From NCBI GenBank assembly GCA_032622095.1, contig CP136061.1, positions 201,988,244 to 202,052,243 of the forward strand: 64,000 bases of DNA. Reading direction: 5' to 3'. The position numbers and the translations under genes were made by a program. Every line of letters begins with the position of its first letter. The first letter of the stretch is position 1. Shown piece by piece: positions 1 through 13,400 of the stretch. This stretch comes from Siphonodentalium dalli (Eukaryota > Mollusca > Scaphopoda > Gadilida > Siphonodentaliidae). The notes below the pieces were generated by a model. It did no database searches and was not told the origin of the DNA. It worked only from the letters and a program-made list of their open reading frames with translations.

Positions 1-739
1 AAGTGTTTGAGTCTGACATCACTTTTACCTCTTTATGTTTCTATTTTATCACATTTCATACCTCAGCCTGAAAATCTGAGAAGCATGATTTTTACTGCTG
101 GGCATGTACTTGGCTTGATGTCAACTGTTGGAATTTTCCAACTGATGGCCATTTCAGACCAAAATGTTGACCAAAAGTAAAAAATGTGCTGCTGCTCGTC
201 TGAAAGCAACAAAATCCCCACTAATTACTGGTTGGAAAATCAAACACTGAGAACAATTTTAACCTTTATTATGTCAGCTCTTGCGATTAGCCAATCAGCG
301 TCGATAAATAGTGACGGTATATGAATCAATATTAGGTCAGTGACCCCATATGAAATCAATATTAGGTGCTTATCCACCATCTTGTTTTGAGAAACTCTGT
401 CGCCTCGGGAATATATTTGGTGTATTTTTGCACCAAGAAATGGGATATCTGTCGGAAATCATTTTCTGCGAATTTAAAGACATACCAGAAGTACCATCTA
501 CCAAAACATGCATGCGATATATTTGAGGAATTCTAAAGATCCATAAATTAACTATCAAACTCAACAGGTTGTCCTTGGTGATTAGCCATTGACGCAATGC
601 GTTGATGTTCAACGCCCATGGTGTGTCACTGTAAGTTAATGGCCATATATGACAATTTATCTTAGCAAATTACAACAAATTACAGCGACGATTAATTAAA
701 GGGATATGCTGGATATTGTCCACTGACATAATAAATATG

Positions 740-862
740 TTACGCTTAGTGGTCAGATATGGTGTCATGTGAGGCTCATCATGACACCTACGGCCTCGCG
801 TAATATTGATCTCACTTCGCCTCACATGACACCATATCCGACCACTAAGCACCCCGTAACTT
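740..862. repeat. Perfect-stem hairpin element
   Basis: GCTTAGTGGTCAGATATGG and its inverted copy (CCATATCCGACCACTAAGC) enclose a short loop; the stem runs for about 50 bases. This is the form of a foldback MITE. Confidence 0.7.
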
Positions 863-1173
863 ATAATAAGTGGTGTAAAATTTCCAACTAATGTTGTATC
901 AGGTATGACATTTCCAACTGTTAAACATTATGACCAAAGTTGGGAGGCGGTTATAGAGACACCCCCCCCCAAATCCCCTCAATCCCCCCCCCCCTGTTGC
1001 CACGTCCCTGCTGCCAGGCTCCTAAAATGATCTATGAGGTAGAGCCTTGCTTTTCTATTAAGTTCAATTTGATTCAAAATAATTCGTCTGATTCGGTTGT
1101 GCTTTGGCATGGTGATAGCCCAGTTTAGGGGATAGGATACACACTTACTACGGGTTTCATTCTAACGGACTTA

Positions 1174-1252
1174 AGCTTTCCAATGAATGGCAACACGCCA
1201 TATTTCCGATTATATCCTGAAAAATTACCCATGATTATTTAGGGCATTACTG
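1174..1252. mobile_element. Family A palindromic MITE, right-half relic
   Basis: Shares CATATTTCCGATTA, CTGAAAAATTACCCAT and the terminus GGGCATTACTG followed by TA with the intact copies. The left half is missing. Confidence 0.75.
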
Positions 1253-1347
1253 TACACCATATGGAGATGACCTTTATACAAATATGTTCCAAAGCCATAA
1301 AGGAGGGATAAATCCTTTTCCTAGCTCAGTGATTTAATAATTTTCAG

Positions 1348-1465
1348 GTTTGGGGAAGATAGTCAAGAGCGAGTACTTGATTGGATAGAGGACTGTGAGC
1401 TTTTGTCTAAAGATGACTCTATTATTGACATCGGCTGCGGTAATGGAGTAATACTTGTTGAACTC
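1348..1465 (+). CDS. EEF1AKMT2: EEF1AKMT2 exon with SAM-binding motif I
   Basis: Preceded by TTTTCAG and followed by GTAAGT. One base completes a Trp codon, then 39 codons begin FGEDSQERV and end GNGVILVEL. The DIGCGNG glycine-rich loop is the SAM-binding motif I. This is the first exon visible; the N-terminus of the protein is not in the window. Confidence 0.93.
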
Positions 1466-4400
1466 GTAAGTATCTTTCCTTTGCTATTCTCAAAATGTTA
1501 AGGAGATATGATAACTGTATTCTTAACCCTTTCTATACTAAATGGATTCTCCCACCCAGGCAGAAACATATATATTGGATTGGTCCATTATTAATTTCAA
1601 GGGGTGTCAAGGAAAAATTAGCAGATGGCAGAGATTTGATAAGATAATACAAGTGCAGAAGGATCAGTATTAATTGGTCGGAAATGTTCACATATTAAGT
1701 TGTACAAACGACCTTATTATCTGAAAATTTCCTATTAACGAAACTACTCGTCAATGAGTATTTAGTATAGAAAGGATTATATCAGCCTACAGATCAAACA
1801 TCTTAATCATTTGAATTCTTAAATGGTTACCGTACCCACCCACCCCCTCCCAAAATAAAAATCGTGCAGTCCTTAATGTTAATTGTAAAGTGTAAGGCAC
1901 TCTCATGCCTCATTCCTCAGGAATTATACACTACGATAGAGGGACTCTAAGCCTTCAAAGTGGGTTCATGTGAAATAACATAAAAGTCTGTGTAAAACAA
2001 CTGTCATCAACAAATACATGAAAAATAGATTGATATTGTTCTTATTTTCATTATTAATAACTCTCCAAAAATTACTGGATAATAATAATTACTGTTATAT
2101 GTAAAAAGTACTGTAACAGTGGAACTACCCATAAAAGTACAATTATTCCAATAAGATACCGTGGACATTGGAAAAGATCAAAGCATTGAAAAATATTCTG
2201 AAAATCATATTCAGACTAAAATATTTTAACTTATTACACGATTAGCGATGTTTGTTAACAAATCACTGTAACAGTTTTGTTTACATAACAACAGTTTCAA
2301 CAAGTGAAATTTTTTTATTGGAGAACTATCAGTAATGAATATAAGAACGACATTTTATCTATTTATCCATGTTCTTCTTATTTGTGTTGTTTTTACCAAG
2401 TTTTACATTTTTTGCACATAAATCCACTGCAAGTACATTTGTTCCCTTTAAAGGGGTACTGTACCCAAGATGTTGTTGTTGGTTTCTATAATCCCCGAGT
2501 CGGAGAATAAGGTAACAACTTTTCCATTTTTTGAAAGTCTGTTGAGTACGAAGTATTGTTACGGATGGCAAATTTACCGGAACGCAAAAATACAAATTGT
2601 CGTTGTCGAGTAATTTTTGTAAAGTTTTCAACCAAATGAATCAAATAAACATTATATTATATGCTTAGTAGTCCCATATACTCATTTAAGTTAGTGTACC
2701 GTCGCTAGTCAATGAGTGGCTTGGGTTTTCTCCCCGTATAAGCATAATGTTTCAAACGATCGTGTGTGCAATTGTTTTCCTAATCCAGTATCCCTCAATT
2801 ATAATTTGATTACGTTTTGTACACGGAAATTCGAATTTTAAGAGACGCCATTTTATGGCTGGAGCCATAAAATCAATTTATATTAAATTATTAACTTTTA
2901 AATTATTAAATTTTAAGATAGCCTATTAACCTGAGCGTTTACAGAATACATCTTCGACTCAAATTACTTATATTTATATATAGTATCGATAATAGATCGT
3001 TGTTATCACCGGGAATTTATTGAAAATGGCGTACAGTACCCCTTTAAAGATAAGTCATAAGTCTAGAAATTGGAGCATAGAGCTAAAATTGCTTCATCAC
3101 TATGATATTCATTTGAAGTCACACTAGAGATTCTAAACAAAGAAAGATAAACCCATGGAACTATTAAAGAGGTACTGTATGCCATTTTCAATAAATTCCT
3201 GGTAATAACAATGATCTAATATCGATAATATATATAAAATAAGTAATTTGAGTCGAAGATGTATTCTGTAAATGGACAGGTTAATAGGTTATCTTAAAAT
3301 CAAAGTTAATAATTTGATATAGCTGTAGCCATAAATTAAATTACGAATTTCCGTGTACAAGACATAATCAAATTAATTGACCGATAGTGGATTGGGCAAT
3401 TCGTGGCAAACATGATCGTGTAAAAAATTATGTTGAAAAGGGGCATAAACTCAAGCCACTCACTGATTAGTGAATATTCAATAACTTAAAGGAATATTAT
3501 TCTGTAAAATGTTTAGTACTTTCTTTCAATATACCAATATTATATAATTAAAATGTCCTATTTGCCCAAGTTATCTTGTGTTTGATCGGTAATTTTGTTT
3601 TTATAATGAAAATAAAAAATTCTGAAGAATGTCGAAGATCTTATGTTGTAGACGAAGTCACGTGATTGAAGTCACATGAGATGCGGTCACGTGATTTAAC
3701 ATGTGACAATTACGTAGCGTTACTATCAAAACAAAGCGACATCCATATTGGATAACTAACCAATGTGTCACTGCCATATGCGGTTTGCCAGCTTATCTAT
3801 TAGTGTGGTCGTCAGAGGGTTCGACCCGGAAGAAATTGGTATAGAAGCGGTTTTGGTGTCATTCGACGCGAGAGAATCTCGTGTATAACATATCCAAAAT
3901 CCGCTAAAATCCGCTTTGGGCAAAATTCAGGATCCAAGATGGCGTCCAACATGGCTGCCGTTAGTCAAAAGATACTCTGACTGAGATTAATTCGATAACA
4001 GTGAGAACAAATGTTGTCATATGTATACAAATGTATACATTTTTGCAAAGGTAAAATGTTGTGCCACCTGTTTATGGCAAAAATGGAACCCATCGTCCCA
4101 GATGGCCGCCAAAATGGCGGCCTAAACTCGAACATTTGAAGTTTTTGCCTAATATCTTAAAGATCAATTCCTGTTGTTTGATAATGGTTCAGACTGGCGA
4201 CATTGATTAGTCATATTCATGTTAATTCATCATTGGAGCAATGAAAGATACCATAAATGGGGTCCCAGACTCATCTACACCCTCAAAAATTCGATTTTAC
4301 AGAACGCGGTATAAAATTCCACAAAACTCTCCATTGTGATTACAGTCATATATCAACAAGAAATGGACAGAACTGTACAATGTAAGTTGGGCATACCAAT

Positions 4401-7400
4401 ATCTATAAATACTCCAATTCAATGAAACCCAAATTGGCGCTTTGTCTCAAAATGGCTGCCAAAATGGCGGTCAAAATATGGAAAATGGCGGATATTGATC
4501 ACAGTGTCATTCAATCCATTATAAGTAGTGGTTGATGAATAAAATTGACTAAATAAATACGAATGTATACCTCTTTATGATGCCATTATGCTAGCTCTAT
4601 GTAAAAACTTAAAAATCAGTACCAGAAATGGCCACCCGATGTGAAAAATACTATTTTCTATCACTTCTGTTTATCACTTGTTGCTCTCTGAACTGGGAAA
4701 CAATGGGTATATTCTTTCAATGATCATTACAGCAATGACATTTCTAATAGATTAGATCATAGTTTACTCCGGTCCTTCACTAATAAGTTATAACGAATGC
4801 GGTATGAAATTTAACCAAAATCGACTTTGGGGTTCTGGTCACATTTGATATTTAGGGATGAGCAGATCTTGTCTACAAAATAATTGATCGTTTCTTTTAT
4901 TTGTGAACATTCCATCTCAAATAGACCAAAAGAAACAATAAATTTTATCTAATATGGCTTCCAAAACAAAAACGGTAGACGCTGCCCAGCTTATCACATA
5001 ATGGAAGTTGTGAGTGGTGGATGCAGTTGATAGTTGGCTCATATACATCAAAACTATTTATTTTCAATCTTTTGGTGGCTTCTCGCGGGTTGACAAAATC
5101 TCGACTCATCAGTGCTATAATGTCGTATATCCATTATGGCGGGAAATGAGTATTTGATACCATTCGAATCGTGAGAAAAAATCCAATCCGATGGGCCAAA
5201 CTGTCCTTGCATTGGATGACAAATATTCGCACAAACCAGTGAAGCAAATGTCGTATCTCCAGCTATCTTTACAATTATTCGTGCTATGAGGTCGTATGTC
5301 CAACAGCAGCCAATCGGACGCTTCATGTTGTCCACGTGACTTCTGTTTTGTGTTTGTGAATTCTAAAATGTGTGCTATATGGCAGTATCTCCATGTTAGT
5401 CACGTGATCATTTGGTGATTTAAATTTTGTGATTGTTCCACACATTTCTGTATGATGATGCACATGGGTGAATTTTCATAGTGTAGAATAGGCACTTTTT
5501 AGTTCATAGACACATGCGATTGCCACCATATTTAGCTTAATCTGCATTTATTAGCACAACTTCATTATATATAGCACGGAAACGAATCATCGCTGGCATA
5601 CGCAAAATGTCATATCTCCAAAAAAGCTATTGTTTTTTAAAAGAAAACGAGGGAATAAACAGAAAACAATATGTGGTTCAATGAACAGCTAATGTCAATT
5701 TTCATTGGGATAAATACAACAATACGTCATGCTTTGTCAACATTAGGAGAAATGTTGTCTAAAAACTTCAACCTTCATTTTCTCGGAAAGTTGAAAATGT
5801 GGGTTACATTATAGCACTGATGCGACGAAATATGAACTATTCGGGCTCGGCCATAATTTTCAAGTTTCAAGCTGGAACTAAATGTAGCCCATGGATTCCC
5901 CATTTCGACATGTAAGAAAAGTAGTTTTACTCTGATCTCTTCCCAGATATCAACTCTCCGGTAAATGGTGATCTCTTATGTTCTAGAAAATACGTGTGCC
6001 AAATACATATATGTATGAAGAAACTATCCCCATACATTGTTTACACATCGACTCCGTAAGTATGTGGAGGTTTTCTTGGACAAGCAGGATTTTCAAACCT
6101 CGAAACCGTCCGTACAAACAATAAAAGTTAATATGAAATGACGTTGGATGTAGGTCTAGAGTACGTCGTCCGCATGAAATAGTTTTCGTGTCATTAATTT
6201 GCACATATTTCGTGCTCTGATGAGCATGGATGAACGCCTTGTGTGGCAGTTTGATTGTCTAACATCCGAAAAATAACATGTTCATTGTTCACATTTCTTA
6301 GACAAACATGTTGTTAATCACCATGTTCATGTGGCATTTCTATCCAATGACAACCTTGAAATGCCAGTTAATCAAGCTAAATGGTTGATACCTTTACGCC
6401 TACGGGTCAGATCCAGCCGTGACGCACATTGTGTCTACATATCATTGATGAAATTCACTAAAAGTGTAGAAGATATAGGTGCGTCTATATATGTACTAGA
6501 ATGTTTCTATCCACATGTATATACCCACAATCGCATGACACGGAATTGTCACATAAAGTTTGAAGGGTATACAATGTACGTGCGAATTTTCATTTTTCCT
6601 CTTGATATTGAAGAAAATAATTTTACTTTGAAACTCCCCAGCTCCGATAACCAACTTGCCCACCAATTAAGTAAACCCCAGATTATTCGTTTTTCCCTCC
6701 TGTCCTTTTCACTTTCGCCAGCACTGGAAAACCTATTATAGCCTGATGCTTCCGGACTTAGACCACCGATGCCCATATATTTGATGTTCCGAATAGTCGT
6801 TATAAGTAGAAATGTTGACACTGTGTTTTCAAATAATCCAGATTCGTAGCAATTTAATTTCTTTTTAATTAATTTCCAGATAGTCCCTCGTAATAAGTGG
6901 ACATCGTGTTGGATCCTGCAGTAGATACTGCTTAGTTGGAACATTTCGGGCTGAACTGATTGTGGTAGTAGATTATTGGAAACATGTTTAATAGGTCTGT
7001 CATCGTTAGCTCACAACCGAAGTGTTGTTTCGGCTTTCCTCTGAGCAGAACTTAAATTTCGACAATTTTCGGTGGCCATTTTGGTAGCCATCTTAGCATG
7101 TTGAATCGTGATTGGCTACTCATACCCATAAAAAACATTGATTTCAATCAATGATGTGTTTTGGTGCCGAATTGGCGTTTTGTCGAATGGGTTTTCGTGA
7201 ATAACTACATATTTGCCATTTTCATTATTATTGGCGACCATGTTGGACGCCATCTTGAATTCTGTATTTTCCCCAAAGTGGATTTTAGCGGATTTGGGAT
7301 ATGTTATACACGAGATTCTCCTGTGTCGAATGACAACAAAACCGTTTCTTTACCAATTCCTTCTGGGTCTAACCCTCTGACGACCATTCTAAATATCTGC

Positions 7401-10400
7401 CATTTTCCATATTTTGACCGCCATTTTGGCAGCCATTTTAAGACAAAGCGCCAATTTGGGTTTCATTGAATTGGAGTAATTATAGATAATGGTATGCCCA
7501 ACTTACATTGTACAGTTCTGTCCATTTCTTGTTGATATACGACTGGAATCCCAATGGCGATTTTTGTGGAATTTTATACCGCGTTCTGTAAAATCAAATG
7601 TTTGAGGGTGTATATGAGGCTGGGACCCCATTTATGGTATCTTTCATTGCTCCAATGATGAATTAACACGAATATGACTAATCAATGTCGCCAGTCTGAA
7701 CCATTATCAAACAACAGGAATTGATCTTTAAGATATTAGGCAAAAATTTCAAATTTTCGAGTTTAGGCCACCATTTTGGCAGCCATCTGGGGCGAGGGGT
7801 TCCATTTTTTCTATAGATATGTGGCATAATACTTTACCTTCGCAAAAATGTAGACATTTGTATTAATATGGCAACATTTGTTCTCATTATGTCGAATTAA
7901 TCTCAGTCAGAATCTCTTTTGACTAAAGGCGGCCATGTTGGACGCCATCTTGGATCCTGGATTTTGCCCAAAGCGGATTTTAGATATGTTGTAGCAGAGA
8001 TTCTCCCGCGTTGAATGACACCGAGATCGCTTCTATACCAATTTCTTCTGGGTTGACCCCTTTTTTTGCGTACCACGACCACACTATATGTATATATGGC
8101 TTTGTGCATATATTATCGACCTCTTTGAATCAATTACGCATAACAATATACCATTATGAAAGCGTGCGCTTATGTCGATATAAACATTGGCCGTGGTTCG
8201 TTTGAGCATCCAATTATATATACAATTTTTTGAAGGAGGGATAACATATCTAAATACATGTACACGGACTTTCGATATACATGCTTTATATACCCGTCAT
8301 AGCAATTTCCGGTTTAAAAAAGTAATCACATATACAAACTCTCTTAATTCGCACCGTATCAAGAATACGCTTAACAGGGAATGCTCTTTATTGAGTCATG
8401 GTGAAGGAAAGTGGGGACTCACCTTAGAATAGTTGTCATCGTGAATAATTACTAATTACGTCAATATACTCCCCACTTTAACTACAATGTTATGTATTTG
8501 TAACCATGCCCGACTTGTAAATTAAACACTCTTTATTTGGTATATGCATTCGCTTTTTAGCTATAGGTTCGATTGGTTTTCTCACGACTGGACGCTCCGG
8601 AAAATTTATATTCTTTACGCGTTTTTCTTGGGATGGCATTCTCGCCAGTGGTTGGTTTGTTTAATGTGGGTGTACCTTCTCTTCTGAGTTGTCGTCGGTA
8701 GCCGCTGTTGGGGCCAAATATATTCCTATTGCGCTCAAAACACATTTTTTCGAAGTGGACGGAACATTTTCTGGATCATTTCATCGGCAACTACTAAATA
8801 GTTTCTGATTTTGCGCAACGGGTTTCCCCACAAAATCTCGCCAAATGTCACGTATACGAACATCGTTGGGAATTAAATTAGAATTATACCTAGTTGAGAG
8901 TCACTATATCGGCCACAGTAAAAAAACTGCATTTATTTGGCATTGTAACGAATGAATGAACGAAAAAATATTGTGAATATAGGGGACACTCGGGGCATAT
9001 ATATGGAAAATTAAAACAACATCGTGAACACGCACCCGAATTGTTGTAAATACTCTTCAGAAACGGAGGTATTGAAATAAATATAAAGTTCTATAATTTT
9101 ATCAAAACAATAAATTGCCAAACAGTACTTATGTCAAATCACCAAGTGAAGATAACTCACCGGGCGATGACAATTCACCGCATATACACAATGTTATTGA
9201 CATGCCCCATAGTAATTCCATTACACTGATGCGCACATGTCGATTTCGCATTTTACATCGCCACACAACTAAGATGACGTCATATAGGTAGACACAATTA
9301 ACTCAGACTCCGATTCCGTGTTTTTAATTAGTCTACTCATAGGACGTCATATGGGGATTTGCGACTGAGATAGCCAGACAACCGGTGGGGGTATTATTTA
9401 TTTATTTCTCAGCTTATTTATTACGCGATAGTTATGGGACTTGGATCATTGTGTTCATAATAGGGGTGGCCTTCTGATAGTTTTTTGTTATATTGATCAG
9501 GATAGCAATCCTTTAAATAAGTATATGGGACTAGTATGCATATAATATAACATTTATTTGATATATATGCTTGAAAAATGTACAAAAATTTCTCGCCACC
9601 AAGCCATATTTCCGACAAAATCCTGAATTTTTTTCCATGATTCTGCTGTGATTTAGCGGTCTTTATTTAGGACTTTACTGTAAGTAAGTAATGCTTTGTT
9701 CTCAGCCAATATATAATGGAACATATCACATCACAAATCAAATAATCCATACTGATATTTAACCCTTTCATGGCGGGAGCTGCGCTGGTGCAACAGATCC
9801 TGTACCAGTGCATTCTCTTATAAATTTTAGGCCAATGTATTCTCTTATATATGCTAGGCTCCCTATGGGACTCACATATATAAGAGAATGCATTGGCACA
9901 GGGTTTTCGCAAAAAAATCAGGAAGCTCCCGTCATGGAAGTGTTAAGCAGTCACATAATTTCTTCTGTTTCATATCAGTGCAAAAGAGGTTTCACCAATC
10001 TAGCAGGAGTTGACTACTCAGAAGATGGAATAAGTTTAGCCAAGTCCATAGCTGAGAGTGAGGAAATATCTCATATTGAGTATGAAGTAAGTCTATAGCA
10101 CTTTTTGTCCACAATTTCTGACAACGGTTTTTGACAATTAACAACTGGACCGCTAAAAAGTTATGGAAAAATTCACCGGACTGTCATTGAATAATTCTCT
10201 TTATTATACCTCCGACCCCCATAGGAGGTTTGGGGCATATACAATGTAGCTGAGGGCGCCGTCCGTCCGTCATCCGAACATATCAGCTTGTAACTCGGGT
10301 GTTAATTATCAGATTCCGTTGTCCTTGGCATGGTGATAGCACAGCTTGGGGGAACGATACTCACAACTACGGGTTTTGTCCATTCATTTTTACCAGAGTA

Positions 10401-13400
10401 ACGGCCCTTGTTTGACTTGGAAATTTGTGAATTTTGTGTCCGAAAGAACATTTCAGCTTGTAACATGGGCAAGGATCTTCTTCAGTTGTGCTTTGGTATG
10501 GTGATAGCCCAGAATGTGCTTGATGGTCACACTGTCTTTTGATTGAATGAAGTGCGCTCACATGTTGGAGAGTAGTTTTGACTGTTGACCGGCAAGCGAT
10601 CTATCGCCTAGACTATAGTCTTCGAACTATCACCCACCTGCTGATGTCACGGACACCTACTGACTGATTTGACTGCCTTCAGACAGAATAGCGAGTGCTA
10701 TTTTCCCTCGATGGTGTCTTATGAACAGCAAGCTAGACTATTGACCTCGGCCTCAAACATTATAGTCCTGCTTGTTGTTCAAAAGACGCCACCTCAGGAA
10801 TAGCTCTCACTATTCGACCTAAGGCAGTCAGTATGTGTATACTTCCTTTGCAATATTGAGTGTTATTCATAAATTGAAGCATTCATGTCAATTGATTATT
10901 ATCATGTTGAGCTCGAAGATTTACACCTTTTTATTCTGTTTTAAAGGTTATTGGAAAATAGAATAATATATGTTGGTATATAAATAGTCCTGCTTTCTGT
11001 TCAAAAAAAGACACCACCTCGGGAAAAGCTTTCATTACTCCATCTAAGGCAGTCAATGTGTGTATACTACCTTTGCAAAATTAAGTGCTACATGTATACA
11101 TAAATCGAAGTATTCATGTCAATTGATTATCATGTTCAGTTCGGAGATTTACACCTTTCTATGCTGTTTTAAAGGTTATTGGAAAATAGAATATATGTTG
11201 GCATATAAATAATTTGTGAATTAAAATGTTGAGCGGTTCCACTACACCTTAGGTTGAAATTTGTCTTACAAAATGGGAAGTCAGGATTGCAACAAATTGC
11301 ACTCATGAGATAATTCCCTGCACTCTCGAAACTGCCAAGCCTGTTGACAATCATGTGTAAGCTATAAATGTATACAGTAATGCCCTAAATAATCGACTCC
11401 TTAACCAGTCGATTATTTAGGGCATTACTGTATGTAGATCATTTTCAAAGTTCACTTATAAGCTGGTGGCCTGCCATAGTAATTTTCTTCTAAGTGACTA
11501 CGACTAATCCTTTGATTATGGAATATAATTTTTTCCTTTCATTTCCAAAACTATACATTAAATACAAGCCTGGGTTTAATTTGCCTGTCATTTGGTCCTC
11601 AGAGGGTGAATTTAGTGATGCTATCCCACACAGCGGGCTAGCATCACCAAATTCACTCTCTGGGGACCTCATTCTGAAATTCCCAAATGGTGAATATTGT
11701 GATGTACACCCATTGGGAACCTCGATTATGCAATGTGTCGTCTGCCATTTTGGGAATATAGAGAAACTAAACTAAAAAAGAAATAGAATCTATGTGAAGA
11801 AGTTTCTAAAGAAATTTGATAATAAAGAAATTTTCCAGAGAAGATGAGGCCTAAGCAGAATGAGGTCCCCCAGAGGGTGAATTTGGTAATGCTAGCCCGC
11901 TATGTGGGATAGCGTCACTAAATTCACCCTCTGGGGACATCATTCTGCAAATGACAGGCACACTAAACTCAGACTTGATTATATACCAGAAGACAGATAG
12001 AGAAAAGCCAAGAACTAATTTTTAGCAATGTTCTGTTTGAACTTGTTAGCTGAACATCTCCTCAAATGAATTAATATGAATTAACCCTTTCTGTACTAAA
12101 TACTCATTGATGAGTAGTTCCCTTAGGAAATGTTCAAGATATATATCTGAACATTTCACTTCAATGAATATGAATCATTATGCTCTTGTATTATCTGGTC
12201 ACATGTTTGTCGTCTGCTTATACTTCCTGAACACCCCTCCAAGTGAACAATAGACCATTCCAGTGCATACTTTTATAACTGAGTGGGAGAATCCATTCAG
12301 TATAGAAAGGGATAAGTATGGAATCATTAGTGAGTATTAGTGATCATCTCTTTGATATTTTCTATTAATGTGCATTATTGTAATGTACCTTAGTCATCCA
12401 GTCCCCAATTCACCTGACATTCCATCAGAGGACTATAGTGTTGACCCTCTTCCATCCGTGTGAGTTTCATCTGGAACTTTGTCCGAGACCGTATTCTGTC
12501 ATTTTGTGGTCAATGTTTTTCTAAGCTTGGCACATATATCAACCAACATGGGAACCTGCGATATTGAGTTCAGTCGGAGTCATTTTGGTAGAGTTATTGC
12601 CATTTTTTGACATAGAAATGTTTCATGTTTTTTATGTTTACCCATACCATGTATGGTAAACATAGTGTCGTTGTCCGGATTGACCACTCGTCGTTCGTCC
12701 GTCCGTCCGTCTGTCTAGCCGTCTGTAGACACTTTACGTGTAATGCGATAACTCAAACATTTTCTACCTGATCAAAACCAAATTTTGTATCTGGGGTTTT
12801 CAGCCCAAAATACAGACCGAGTTCGAATATGGGTTTGATCCGAGTTTTTTTTACGGAGTTATGGCCCTTTTTTGACATAGAATTAATGAATTCTGCCATA
12901 ACTCAAACATTTTTTATCTGATTGGAACCAAATTTGGTATATGAGTTTCTCAGACCAACATACAGATTGAGTTCGAATATGGGTTTGATCGGATGTTTTT
13001 TAATGGAGTTATGGTCCTTTGACATATAGTTCACACATACTTCGATAAAGCAACCATTTTTCATCTGATAGGAGCCAAATTTGGTATATGAGTTTCTCAA
13101 CTCAAAATACAGAACGAGTTTGTATATGGGTTAGATCCAATTCGTTATACCAGAGATATGGCCCCTTTTCAACTAAGAATTATCCAATTATAACCCAAGT
13201 AACTTACAATTAATGAATACCTCAGCCTCACAGCTTCTCTGTGAGAGAGATAAAAAGACATGGTTTATTGAGAGTTATTTATAGCCCTCATATGTTAGCT
13301 CTGTAGAAGAGACACAAATTAGTGAATTATTGGATAAATTGATTTAGCTATCTTATTAACCACAACTTAGCCATGTGAATTTATTTAACTAGACCAATGG

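Larger units (their letters stand above)
1..1347. other. EEF1AKMT2 intronic or 5' flank sequence
   Basis: No exon was recognised. It contains a strong hairpin (740..862), C-runs near 961..995, and a family A MITE right-end relic (1174..1252). Confidence 0.5.

Noticed and set aside
3806-3830. A tRNA T-arm-like GGGTTCGACCC
   Set aside because: No A-box, anticodon arm or acceptor stem could be folded around it. It lies in the foldback arm, whose other copy reads GGGTTGACCCC.
6331-6741. A 136-codon open frame on the plus strand
   Set aside because: It lies inside a foldback element, has an overlapping frame on the other strand, and shows no recognisable family or splice support.
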